Source: Paulinella micropora (lineage: Eukaryota; Cercozoa; Imbricatea; Euglyphida). From it: a stretch of DNA of 27,807 bases. Location of the stretch: assembly GCA_009731375.1 (NCBI GenBank), contig BJOX01000362.1, forward strand, positions 1 through 27,807, given 5' to 3'. The notes beneath the pieces were generated by a model. That model was not told where the DNA came from. It was given only the letters and a program-made list of their open reading frames with translations, and did not search any database. The translations under genes and the position numbers were made by a program. This document shows positions 1 to 8,126 of the stretch, piece after piece; the first letter of the stretch is position 1; each line of letters opens with the position of its first letter.

Positions 1-50
<50 letters not shown>
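1..50. repeat. (TTA)n microsatellite
   Basis: Uninterrupted TTA trinucleotide run at the window edge; its true length is unknown because it is cut by the window start. Confidence 0.95.
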
Positions 51-225
51 TAGGGAGTACATAGGCCATCGGTCCCTTTCCATGGGCTGATTGGTATAAA
101 GCTCCTAGAGTGATGTTCTATACCGTCACTTCCTTTATTCCACCGATTGGTGTGGAGACTTTCCTTATGGAATGGAGGACTGGATGCACATGGCCTTTTG
201 TCTCAGTAATTGGCAGGAGATATAC

Positions 226-286
<61 letters not shown>
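226..286. repeat. (ATT)n microsatellite
   Basis: About 20 ATT units, followed by a short GTT run to about 303. This is simple-sequence DNA typical of an animal nuclear genome. Confidence 0.95.
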
Positions 287-287
<1 letters not shown>

Positions 288-358
288 TTTGTTGTTGTTG
301 TTGTCGTTGCTGTTGGTTTGTTCTGCCACTGCCTTGTTCGCAAGAAATGAACGACTTC

Positions 359-368
359 NNNNNNNNNN
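359..368. other. Assembly gap (10 N)
   Basis: Ten N bases. The fixed length suggests a gap of unknown true size, so distances across it are unreliable. Confidence 0.95.
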
Positions 369-627
369 TTGTTATCATCATAGATTCATAGTAGCCGGGA
401 CTATGAAAAAGGAGAAAGATTACCGTGTCGGACCGGTTCCTGCCCACCTCTGAAGATGAAGTTAAAGTGTATTACAATTAATAAAAACATGTTTTAATAT
501 TATTTTTATATGTTCTGCAATCAGTGAATTGATTTCCTTTCATTTCCACACGTTTTCAAAAAAGTCCATATACTTCATGGAAAATTTCGGAAAAAGGGAT
601 ACCCCCAAGATTGTCGAATGTTTAGTT

Positions 628-2747
628 ATAGCAGGAATCAAGACATTTAGCAGTGGTCTTGAAATAACAGGAAATTCAACGAATGCGACAACAAAGGGAA
701 CATTCGTGGTTTTTAACTCCACAGCCAATATAGGAACTATCGGATGCCTTGATATGGGCACGGGCGTAAATTATAACTTTGAAATAAATGCGAAAAAATA
801 AGTTTTATTATTGATGGGGCAATCGTCGGTTGGGTAAATGCTTCGGGGCTAGATTGTAATAGTAGCAAAATAGCCAACCTTGGAACTCCGACATTAGCGG
901 CCGATGGAGCAAACAAAAGTTATGTAGATACATTGGACGGGCAAAATGTAAAACTATCAACAGACATAACAGGAAGTAAAACATTTAATGGGGCGAGCAC
1001 TACAGTAAAATATCTAACTTTAACGAACAATGCCGATTTTAATAATCAAACTATCACCAATGGTGGAAATATTACATATCATGGGGCGAGGATATTAAAC
1101 CAAAATGGAGGGGACATATTCTTTTCACAGACATCAGGTGATTATCAGTATTTCTTATTTACTTTAAATACTGCTACAAGTGGAACCGCAGACCAACGAG
1201 GTTATGTATTTACGAATGTAGCATCTGATGTAAAAGGGGCGGGACTTTATATTTCAAAACTTTTGGACAATAAAAGTGCTTCGTCTGACATTGTCCGTTT
1301 TAACAATGCTGGCGGTATGCGATTTTATGGTGCCTTAGATATGAATTCAAACAACATAACAAATGGTGGAACAATAACAGGAACTACATTAACGGCAACT
1401 GCTGGTATGACTACAACAACATTAACGACGAGCGACAAAATAACAATGGCGCTAGGAAAACCATTAATATTGGGAAGAACAACGAGAGGATTGGCGGCAT
1501 ACACTGGTGGATTAGAATTATATGGGACATCTGGTGTAGCAGGGTCACACATACAAGCAGTTACAACGGCCGACCCAAATTATCGTTGTTTTCAATTAAT
1601 TAACAATAGTCATAGCGACATATCATTAAAATTTGATTGCTATTGGGACGGAGCAGTTAATGATAAGTCAAGTTCTGCTACCTCAAATTTTATGATATCC
1701 AAAGGCACTAATCTCCTTTTTCAATATGCGTCAGGAGTAGCGGTAGGAAGTAATATAACATTTAACACCGCAATAGACATCAGTAGTTCATCGGGCTTAT
1801 TAACAACGAAGGCAATAACAGCGAGTGGGGCGATAACGGCAAATGCGGGTATATCAACAACAACATTAACAACAAGCGATAATATAGTAGTAGGTGCTGG
1901 AAAAAGTGTTTTCATAGATAGGTCAGGATATACAAACACAAACAACAAATTAGTTTTGTGGAATGGCGGAACAGGCTCCACGACTGCTTTTAATGGATTT
2001 GGTATCAAACAAGATACAATGATGTATAATGTTGATACCACAACCGATAATCACATATTTTACTATGGTGCCACAAATGAATTATTTAGAATTGGTAATG
2101 CTGGAATTACTGCTTCAAAGGCAATAACGGCGAATGCTGGATTAACTATGACAACAACATCCAGCGGATTTTTAACGCTAAGACAAAGACCAAGCAATAC
2201 GTCCAACCCGCAAATATATATGAAAGCAGGAGACTCATCGGGTTATGCGGTGGTAATGAATACAGGTGGATTATTACACGCTTGGTCAACTTCATTGTCA
2301 AATGGTGAAAACAATACAGGATATGTTTATATGACTGCGGGAGCAAATACATGGTCTTCTGGTTCAGACAGGAGATTAAAATCAGATATTAAAACACTAG
2401 AATGTGAGGGATGTTGTGAGAAATTAATGAAAATTAATTGTTGCTCATATTATTGGAAATCAGACGAGAAAAAAGAAAAAAAGAGCCACGGATTTATTGC
2501 CGACGAGGTTAAAAAAATATTTCCAGAATTTGTATCTGAAAGTGGAATGAAGGCAGACGACGGAAAAAGCATCCTTGAAGGAGTATCATATATGGAATTT
2601 ATACCAGTATTAGTCAGTGCTTTTCAACATATTGCGGAAAAGGTAGTTAATTTAGAAAAAGAAAATAAAACTTTACTTAATATACTACAAGACCAAGCAA
2701 ATTTAGTAGCAGAAATCCGAGCAGTCGTTTTTTCTAATGCCCCCTAG
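628..2747 (+). pseudogene. Fiber / S74-chaperone protein, unit A (5'-truncated, frameshifted)
   Basis: Phage-style trimeric fiber, presumably for host attachment. Stalk repeats of the QTI-x-G-x-KTF and NL-x-x-P-x-x-A-x-x-A-N-x-x-YVD types are followed by a variable distal part. From 2363 there is an SDRRLKSDI motif typical of Peptidase_S74 intramolecular chaperones, which self-cleave before that Ser after trimer assembly. The C-terminus is a short coiled coil. The N-terminal part (over 400 residues in unit B) is missing because homology starts at about 628. A one-base loss in an A run (793-798; seven A in unit B, six here) creates a TAA at 799-801; the longest intact frame then runs to 2747. 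The 3' end overlaps the next gene's ATG by 11 nt. Family call is strong; receptor unknown. Confidence 0.85.
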
Positions 2748-3081
2748 ATTACATCCACCACCGCCAGTCATTGAAATAGACGGCGAACTAGCACCAGAGT
2801 TGAAGAACCGTGTTTGGGATATTTCGTTGAAGAATGAAGAAAAAAAAGTAGAGCACGAATTGGAAGATAACTGGAATTGTTGTTGTATAAAAAACAGACC
2901 GACAGACAGCCGACTTATTAAATACTTATTTCAAATGGGTATCATCGTTGCCATTATAGCCCTTTGTATCGTGAGGCTATCTGAAAAGAACTTACCGTGC
3001 GAGGTTGCTAATACTTATGTCGGAATCCTAACATTGCTCATCGGCATTTGTCTTCCATCTCCTTCTAGTTCAAAGAAGTAA
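2737..3081 (+). CDS. Small two-helix membrane protein, unit A
   Basis: A 114-residue protein with a proline-rich N-terminus (HPPPP), a charged region of about 40 residues, a CCC cluster at about 48-50, and two hydrophobic segments at about 62-81 and 93-109 ending in LPSPSSSKK. Small proteins with a terminal two-helix hairpin and a Pro/Ser-rich end are, from memory, frequent beside structural genes in Polinton-like viruses and virophages; a virion membrane or holin-like role would be a guess. Its ATG lies inside the fiber 3' end, and its 3' end overlaps the convergent Cys-rich gene by 12 nt, so the locus is very compact. A broken homolog lies at 20528-20877. The intact frame here and conservation of both helices support a real gene. 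Confidence 0.75.
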   Translation: MPPRLHPPPPVIEIDGELAPELKNRVWDISLKNEEKKVEHELEDNWNCCCIKNRPTDSRLIKYLFQMGIIVAIIALCIVRLSEKNLPCEVANTYVGILTLLIGICLPSPSSSKK

Positions 3082-3321
3082 GCATTCATATACTTGAGTT
3101 TTATACCACATAGCATCATTTGAGCACATTAAAGGAATGGCTTCATCAAAACTAACACACCAATCACTCATTGGCTTATACACACATTTAAATTTAGTTT
3201 CTATTCCTTGCTTTATACAATAAGCACAACTATCATTTTTTTTCTCACTGACCCGTGAGTAAAAGTCGCAGGCAGTCCGACCTAACACAGACCCTACAAA
3301 TATTAATAAAATTTTTATCAT
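3070..3321 (-). CDS. Secreted Cys-rich small protein, unit A
   Basis: 83 residues on the reverse strand. I chose the ATG at 3321 because it gives a clean signal peptide (MIKILLIFVGSVLG) and matches the start of the unit B homolog; the frame stays open upstream but that part is not conserved. The mature part has seven Cys (about residues 18, 32, 35, 46, 55, 66, 80), all conserved in unit B, and the shared motif CDFYSRVSEKK. The CAYC...FKC...C spacing loosely recalls a PSI (plexin-semaphorin-integrin) knot, but this is a weak resemblance. It is one of few reverse-strand genes inside the structural block. A secreted or virion-surface protein acting outside the cell is an inference. Confidence 0.75.
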   Translation of the reverse strand: MIKILLIFVGSVLGRTACDFYSRVSEKKNDSCAYCIKQGIETKFKCVYKPMSDWCVSFDEAIPLMCSNDAMWYKTQVYECLLL

Positions 3322-3384
3322 CTTATATCTATATTTATATATTTTATCCACAAAGCACGAAGTGGCGAAGCAAGCGTAGTCAGA
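3322..3384. promoter_or_regulatory. Divergent intergenic spacer with small hairpins
   Basis: AT-rich DNA separating the divergent Cys-rich and beta-rich genes, followed by small inverted repeats: CCAC...GTGG, CACGAAGTG and GTCAGAATGAC. In unit B the spacer is absent and the two start codons overlap, so this stretch is either an insertion in A or a loss in B. A bidirectional promoter is likely here, but no specific motif is proven. Confidence 0.45.
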
Positions 3385-3747
3385 ATGACGGAGCACAAAT
3401 ATCAGCGGATTATTTTTCTGAGCAATGATTTTGCTGGAGGAAGCAAAACATTTAATAAAAATATTCAAATGTCATTCACACCAACCAAAATGAATGTAAA
3501 ATTTATCCACTATATGAACGACCAGACCGAAACCAAAACCAGAATTCTTTACATGGACAGAATTGGAATTATTGGAACATTTGCGGACAGCACCACAGCA
3601 AACATTTCAAACCTTAGTTATAATTTGGGTGTTGTCGGATGGACTGACGGACAATATACATTTAAAGTCCTTGAAACCGACAGCGGAAATATTGACACAG
3701 GAAATTTAGCGGGCCGAATTGTAGTGTGTTTGGAATTCGTTGCTTAA
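3385..3747 (+). CDS. Small beta-rich protein, unit A (possible minor virion protein)
   Basis: 120 residues, not recognised by family. Strongly conserved with the unit B copy (21756-22115): long identical stretches such as SKTFNKNIQMSFTPTKMNVK and LETDSGNIDTGNLAGR, with most nucleotide differences silent. Alternating hydrophobic and polar residues and many Thr, Val and Ile suggest an all-beta domain. The position just upstream of the packaging ATPase, within the structural block, suggests a virion component, but that is inference. There is no signal peptide or membrane segment. Cloverleaf module M1 begins 3 nt after the TAA. Confidence 0.8.
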   Translation: MTEHKYQRIIFLSNDFAGGSKTFNKNIQMSFTPTKMNVKFIHYMNDQTETKTRILYMDRIGIIGTFADSTTANISNLSYNLGVVGWTDGQYTFKVLETDSGNIDTGNLAGRIVVCLEFVA

Positions 3748-3750
3748 TAA

Positions 3751-3898
3751 TGATATTTATCAACTACACTCTCGTTGCTACCGCAACTCCCGTTTGTTGA
3801 TAAACATCGACAACCGATTTAATTTAAACAATAAAGAAAAAACGATGTTTTAGAATAAGTGAGAGTGCGACAGCACGAAACGCAATTCTAAAATATCA
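3751..3898. repeat. Cloverleaf intergenic module M1
   Basis: 148 bp between the beta-rich gene and the ATPase. Termini are TGATATTT and AAAATATCA (inverted). Internally: ATCAAC (3759-3764) with GTTGAT (3796-3801), nested around GTTGC-TACC-GCAAC (3774-3787); AAACATCG (3802-3809) with CGATGTTT (3843-3850); and TAGAAT (3851-3856) with ATTCTA (3885-3890), nested around GTGC-GACA-GCAC (3865-3876). All four stems can form together as a cloverleaf. The last A of the module is the A of the ATPase ATG. The left arm is nearly identical to M2 but not to M3, which occupies the orthologous site in unit B. Confidence 0.85.
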
Positions 3899-4686
3899 TG
3901 ATGAAGATAAACAATGTCAAGGTGAAGCCAGTAAAACAAGAGGGTGATGGAAACAAAAAAGCCAAGGGTTATAAATTATTCAATGAGCCGTATGCTAACA
4001 TATTTTTGCTTGCCCGTAAGAAGAGCGGGAAAACGACAGCACTCTTTGAAATACTGAAACGGACGACAGACAGAAAAACCCGCATTGTCATTATTGCTTC
4101 AACGATACACAAGGACTACATTTATAAAGCAATGGTAAAGCACTTTAAGAACAGAGGCAACCCGATGGCAATATATACCTTTCTTAAATCAGATGGTGTA
4201 AATGTCATTGATTATGAGTTAGACAAACTGAACAGACATGACGACCAACACGAAGGAGAAGTAAAACAAGAGAAAGAAGAAATAGAGAAACCACAATTTC
4301 TTTATTTTGGAAAAGAAGAAAAAAAGAAACAGATAAAGGAGGCACCAAAAGAAAGGCAGAGTAAGTATATTTCTCCAGAGGTTGTTTTTGTTTTGGACGA
4401 TTTAGGAAGTGGATTAAGAGACAAATCCGTAAGTGATTTGTTAAAAAAGAACAGACACTATAAATCAAAGGTGATTATGTCAAGCCAGTATTTAAACGAC
4501 CTTAGACCAGAAGCCATTAAGCAGTTAGATTATTTATTAATCTTTCCGGGTCAATCTCAGGACAAAATGGAACTCGTGTATAAACACTTAGACTTATCTT
4601 TTGACTTTGACTACTTTCTTCAAAAGTATCATGAAGCAACAAAGGAGAGATTTAATTTTCTTTATGTTTCAAGTGTTGATGGATGA
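3898..4686 (+). CDS. A32-like (FtsK/HerA) genome-packaging ATPase, unit A
   Basis: Predicted motor that drives viral DNA into the capsid. Walker A is ARKKSGKTT (about residues 39-47), lacking the usual first Gly of GxxGxGKT. Walker B is VVFVLDD (162-168), followed by an SSQ sensor-like motif (195-197). An acidic/basic insert at about 110-155 varies between the units. The 262-residue frame ends early: relative to unit B an extra G near 4680 shifts the frame and removes about the last ten residues; in the other frame the homologous end is at 4720. The start is the first of two ATGs, as the unit B start aligns with it. Preceded directly by module M1. Family assignment is firm by motif order, size and neighbours. 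Confidence 0.88.
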   Translation: MMKINNVKVKPVKQEGDGNKKAKGYKLFNEPYANIFLLARKKSGKTTALFEILKRTTDRKTRIVIIASTIHKDYIYKAMVKHFKNRGNPMAIYTFLKSDGVNVIDYELDKLNRHDDQHEGEVKQEKEEIEKPQFLYFGKEEKKKQIKEAPKERQSKYISPEVVFVLDDLGSGLRDKSVSDLLKKNRHYKSKVIMSSQYLNDLRPEAIKQLDYLLIFPGQSQDKMELVYKHLDLSFDFDYFLQKYHEATKERFNFLYVSSVDG

Positions 4687-4845
4687 GTTAAGAAAAAATT
4701 TCTCACAAAGATTTAAATGAATAAAAATTTAAAATTAATTATTTTTTCTGTATTATATATTTCACTATCTTTTATGGTAGTTAAAACAACTCGTGTTGAA
4801 GTCATTCCAACAATCGGCAAACGAACTATTAACTCAAGCACCAAC

Positions 4846-5100
4846 ATGGCTGGAGGTAAAAAGAAGACTGGTCGCAAGAAGAAGCAAGGAGGCAAGGGAC
4901 AGGCTGGCGGTAAAATTAACTGGCAAAAAGTTGGCAAAACCGCAATGGCCGTTGATAAATTTCTTCGCGGTAATAAGTTAATCTCTAGGACTGCGGGAGC
5001 ATTAAGTAGTGTCGGGGTGCCTTACGCAGGTAGTGTTGGTGCTGTAGCATCAAGACTGGGGTATGGTAAGCAGAGAAGACGAGGTGCCCTTAAGTTTTGA
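4846..5100 (+). CDS. Small basic virion/core-like protein, unit A
   Basis: 84 residues starting MAGGKKKTGRKKKQGGKG, a Lys/Arg/Gly-rich tail followed by a hydrophobic Ala/Gly-rich part (AMAVDKFLRGNK, GVPYAGSVG) and a basic end (KQRRRGALKF). Similar small basic proteins with a GVPYA...LGYG ending occur, from memory, in Polinton-like viruses and virophages, and may bind DNA or capsid, comparable in character to adenovirus core or pVI proteins; the exact role is unknown. I use the ATG at 4846 because the unit B homolog begins there. The frame is open upstream to an ATG at 4717, but that extension is not in frame in unit B. Copies A and B are collinear. Confidence 0.8.
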   Translation: MAGGKKKTGRKKKQGGKGQAGGKINWQKVGKTAMAVDKFLRGNKLISRTAGALSSVGVPYAGSVGAVASRLGYGKQRRRGALKF

Positions 5101-5124
5101 AAAAAATAGTTTGAAATATCAAGG

Positions 5125-5146
5125 AAATATTTTTTGTTTGTATATA
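5125..5146 (+). promoter_or_regulatory. Putative late-type promoter motif before the coiled-coil gene
   Basis: AAATATTTTTTGTTT followed by TATATA directly before the ATG at 5147. Nearly the same string (AAATATTTTTTTGTTT plus TATATA) precedes the gene at 9659. Two occurrences at the same distance from start codons suggest a viral promoter, though AT-rich background weakens the case. Confidence 0.4.
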
Positions 5147-6016
5147 ATGGTTGCTAAAACCAAAAAAACAAGGAAGCTCAAGGTAAGACCCCCGAGGGTT
5201 TATAGGAATAAGAGCGGGAAGCCGTATATTATCCAGAAGGGTAAAAAATATTATCTTAATTTCGGTAAGAACACAAATGATATGAGCACCTTTCAAATTG
5301 TTAAACTTTTTATGAAATACTTAAGCAGACCAAAATCAAAGCGAGCACCTAAGCGAAAAGAAGACTTGCAAAAAGTCCAGAGTTTGTCGGAGATTGAGCA
5401 AAATACTATAACTGCCATTAATGACCACTTAGACAAACTCAGAAAGGAGAAATACGAAAAGATTGATGAGATTGACCAAAAAGAGAAAAAGGCACGGGCG
5501 GATACTGAAGAGGAGAAGAAGAGGCAAGAAAGAAAAGACATAGCAGATGCTAAGGAAAGGCAGGATGAGTTAGCAAGGATACACCGCAATGAACTATCCG
5601 ATATCAAGGAACGACAAGAACAAAAAGCCAGAGAACTAAGAAGGGAGCAAAAACTCATAGATGATGTAAAATATGAAGAAGATAGAAAAAATAGGATACA
5701 TGCATTACCACCGCCACCGCAACAACACTATATTATGCCACCGCAACATGGTCAGCCACAAGCACCACCATTAGGTGGTCCACCTACACCAGTATCACCA
5801 CTACCAAAATCCCCTACGGCAGACAAACTAGATGAAAACATAAAACTTTTGAAATCTGCTTATTTTACTGACGAAGAGATTAAAAAAAAGACTGATAGTA
5901 TGATACAAAAAACAGCAGATGGTATTAAATTATTGCAAAAGAAACATATAAATCTGACTGATATGAGGAAAGCACTAGCACAAGAAGAAAAAAAAAAGGG
6001 AAGAAAAGGAAAATGA
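5147..6016 (+). CDS. Basic coiled-coil protein, unit A
   Basis: About 289 residues from the ATG at 5147 (MVAKTKKTRKLKVRPP). A basic N-terminal segment with PYIIQKGKKYYLNFGK is followed by a long charged helix (about residues 80-190, many E/K/R heptads such as KERQEQKARELRREQK), then a Pro/Gln-rich linker and a short C-terminal helical part. I do not recognise the family; the place between basic protein and protease suggests a virion scaffold or cement role (inference). In unit B the homologous frame continues without a stop into the region upstream of the protease domain, so in A this gene may be the front half of a longer protein broken near 6016. Confidence 0.7.
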   Translation: MVAKTKKTRKLKVRPPRVYRNKSGKPYIIQKGKKYYLNFGKNTNDMSTFQIVKLFMKYLSRPKSKRAPKRKEDLQKVQSLSEIEQNTITAINDHLDKLRKEKYEKIDEIDQKEKKARADTEEEKKRQERKDIADAKERQDELARIHRNELSDIKERQEQKARELRREQKLIDDVKYEEDRKNRIHALPPPPQQHYIMPPQHGQPQAPPLGGPPTPVSPLPKSPTADKLDENIKLLKSAYFTDEEIKKKTDSMIQKTADGIKLLQKKHINLTDMRKALAQEEKKKGRKGK

Positions 6017-6045
6017 TGTAAAAAATTTTACAATTTAACCAAACA

Positions 6046-7191
6046 ATGAAAGATGCCTTATCAAAAAAGTATTTACCACAAATAAAAATCGTTGATTTAT
6101 CGCGAGCCTTAAAAAGGAAACTTGAAATGGACGGACATACAAAATTGAAACATAGAGAAAATATCAAATGGATTATGGCTATGATAAAAAGGTTTAATAT
6201 TGATGTAGGAACCGAAGAGGACCAAATAAAAAAGAAAATAGCAGATTATGCTAAGTATGATGAGTATATGGGGAACCAAGGAGGGGCAGGTAGAAAATTA
6301 CACCATACATTGGACGAAATGATTAATAAAGTATTTTCAATAGCGAAAATAAAAAAATACTTAGCCCACAAAGATTGGAAACACACAATGAACAAACATG
6401 ATTTTATAAAAACTAGCAAAATGACAATAGACCCAAATGTTGATAAACAAGTTTCAACGGATTTAAATATTGATGAGGGAATGCCGCAGCCTACCATACC
6501 ACCTACGATTACCCCACCATTAGAGCCACAGCCACAGCAACCAGAGCCACAACCTCAGCAACCAGAGCCAGAGCCACAGCCAGAGGAGCCACAGCCAGAG
6601 GAGCCACAGCCAGAGGAGCCACAGCCAGAGGAGCCACAGCCAGAGGAGCCACAGCAACCACAGCAAGAGGGTGAGGGTCGCGGTTTAATGACTAATGAAA
6701 TAGATGATATAATGAAAAAATATGGATGGTATCTCGGAGCAATAGCCAGTGATGAAATCTACAAGTTGAAGCCCGGAAGCAGAAAGCGATACGGATTTAT
6801 TATGAATACCGATCCGAGCAACAAAAAAGGACAGCACTGGATGGCAATATGGATAAGTCTAGATAAAGACAGGAGTGTTGAAGTGTATGACCCTTTAGCA
6901 CTTTACGAGCCGACGGAAGACTTTCAGCAACAAATGAAACAACTAATAGACCGAAGCCACCCCGATAGTTATTTATTAATGAAGGTCAATCAAGTAAAAC
7001 AACAATCAGACACATCAGACACGTGTGGTTGGCATAGTATGAGGTTTCTAATGGAGCGAGCAAAAGGTATTAAATTTAAGTTTGCCAGTGGCTACACAGA
7101 CTTAAAAGAAGAAGAAGCAGAAAAATTAAAAGCACAGAATGGTTATGGCTTTGNNNNNNNNNNGTATGGTCATTTTGATACATACATATAA
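6046..7191 (+). CDS. Adenain-like (Ulp1 fold) cysteine protease, unit A
   Basis: Virion maturation protease. About residues 1-125 are helical and match the end of the unit B fusion protein; about 147-207 are a Pro/Gln/Glu repeat; the catalytic domain begins near 214. Visible motifs are FIMNTDP, GQHW (His264), VEVYDPL (Asp282), VKQQ (Gln319/320) and TCGWHSMRF (Cys327), the His-Asp-Gln-Cys order of adenovirus protease and its Polinton/virophage relatives. It would cleave capsid or core precursors. A 10-N gap at 7154-7163 lies near the 3' end, so the last residues and the stop are uncertain. It sits directly upstream of penton and MCP genes, as is common in these viruses. Confidence in the family is high. 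Confidence 0.9.
   Translation: MKDALSKKYLPQIKIVDLSRALKRKLEMDGHTKLKHRENIKWIMAMIKRFNIDVGTEEDQIKKKIADYAKYDEYMGNQGGAGRKLHHTLDEMINKVFSIAKIKKYLAHKDWKHTMNKHDFIKTSKMTIDPNVDKQVSTDLNIDEGMPQPTIPPTITPPLEPQPQQPEPQPQQPEPEPQPEEPQPEEPQPEEPQPEEPQPEEPQQPQQEGEGRGLMTNEIDDIMKKYGWYLGAIASDEIYKLKPGSRKRYGFIMNTDPSNKKGQHWMAIWISLDKDRSVEVYDPLALYEPTEDFQQQMKQLIDRSHPDSYLLMKVNQVKQQSDTSDTCGWHSMRFLMERAKGIKFKFASGYTDLKEEEAEKLKAQNGYGFXXXXYGHFDTYI
6520..6665 (+). repeat. Pro/Gln/Glu-coding tandem repeat
   Basis: In-frame tandem repeat inside the protease gene, including about five copies of the 15-nt unit CCACAGCCAGAGGAG. It links the N-terminal region and the protease domain. Unit B is interrupted in the equivalent Pro/Gln stretch. 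Confidence 0.85.
7154..7163. other. Assembly gap (10 N)
   Basis: Ten N bases inside the protease 3' end. Frame and length across it cannot be trusted. Confidence 0.95.
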
Positions 7192-7228
7192 AAGATATTT
7201 TCTAATATATAGATTTTTGAGGTTGACG

Positions 7229-8040
7229 ATGGACTATAAGGGAGGAAGAAGTTCGGGTATATACTACATAAATAGTAAAAATAGGATAACGGGGACAGAC
7301 AGCGACTTTACACACGAAGTCAATATGAAGGGGCTAGACAATCCCACACATTGTAAAATTCTTCATATTTATGTGCCAAAATCGTATTACTCTGTGGCTT
7401 CACCATATAATACTTTTACATTATCCGAAGACGGGTATGAGGCTTTAATTACAATACCTGAGGGCAACTACACAATGAACAACTTAAAAAATAAGTTGTC
7501 TGAGATACTGACGGCAGAAAGTCCGAATGATTATACTTATGTTGTCTCAAGCAACAATACAAACACGGAAGCGGAGGATGGTAAATTAACATTCAGTGTG
7601 TCAATAACGGAGGTATTCAACCGCGGTTTATATTTGATGCTGATACACGTATTCATGAGGTTCTGGGTTTTGATAGAAATTCAACATATTTCTTTGCTAA
7701 TGATTTTATTAAATCGCCAAATGTAATTATTCTAACTGGTGAAAAAACTCTGTATCTTCAATCTGATTTGGTGAATGAAGGTGATAATCATGTGCTACAA
7801 GAAATATACACAGCAAACGAAATTCCTTTTGGTTCTGTCATTTATGATGGAAGCGGGTCTGAGTATGGTAAAACATTGTCCGCTAATTCAAACAATGTAT
7901 TCAGGTTTTACTTGACGGACGAAAACGACCAAGCAATAAATCTTAATGGTTTGGGTATCGTTATGACATTATTGGTTTATCGTGAAACTAACTATTTTAG
8001 TTTATTTAATTCATTCTTTAATTTGTTAAAGGCTAGATAA
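7229..8040 (+). pseudogene. Penton-like minor capsid protein, unit A (frameshifted)
   Basis: Likely vertex protein filling the five-fold positions of the icosahedral capsid. The ATG at 7229 begins MDYKGGRSSGIYYINSKNR. The pattern of an N-terminal strand-rich domain with FTHEVNM, KILHIYVPKSYY and IPEGNY, a middle HEVLGFDR and SPNVIILTG, and a C-terminal FYLTDEN part matches penton-type single-jelly-roll proteins next to MCPs in virophages and Polinton-like viruses. An apparent one-base loss near 7604 breaks the frame: the first part would end at 7726 in unrelated sequence, while the conserved part continues in another frame to 8040. Only one copy exists in this window. Confidence 0.8.
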
Positions 8041-8126
8041 AGATATTTATTTTAATTATTTATTTTTTTCTATAAATATATTTCGTGTATTAATCAACTT
8101 ACACTACTTCAAAAACAAAACAAAAA
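8041..8126 (+). promoter_or_regulatory. AT-rich leader of the major capsid gene
   Basis: 86 bp of AT-rich sequence with TCTATAAATATATTTCG about 35-55 nt before the ATG, a plausible TATA-like late promoter, then an A-rich leader (CAAAAACAAAACAAAAA) up to the start codon. Inferred from position and composition only. Confidence 0.4.

Larger units (their letters stand above)
1..627. other. Left host flank
   Basis: No convincing gene is seen here. The stretch holds two ATT microsatellites, a GTT run at about 291-303, a 10-base N gap and AT-rich DNA. Homology to unit B of the viral element begins abruptly at about 628, so I place the host/virus junction near 620-630. ORFs crossing this stretch encode only poly-Ile, poly-Tyr or similar runs produced by the microsatellite and are not genes. 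The sequence at about 52-225 is non-repetitive and may be part of a dispersed host repeat, but I do not recognise it. Confidence 0.6.

Noticed and set aside
110-453. ORFs of poly-Ile, poly-Tyr and similar over the ATT repeat
   Set aside because: Produced by the trinucleotide microsatellite and crossing an N gap; no protein-like composition.
4793-4981. Overlapping alternative-frame ORF at the basic-protein gene as an overprinted gene
   Set aside because: Partly conserved in unit B, but its phase relative to the basic gene and its end differ between units; the conservation is explained by the basic gene itself.
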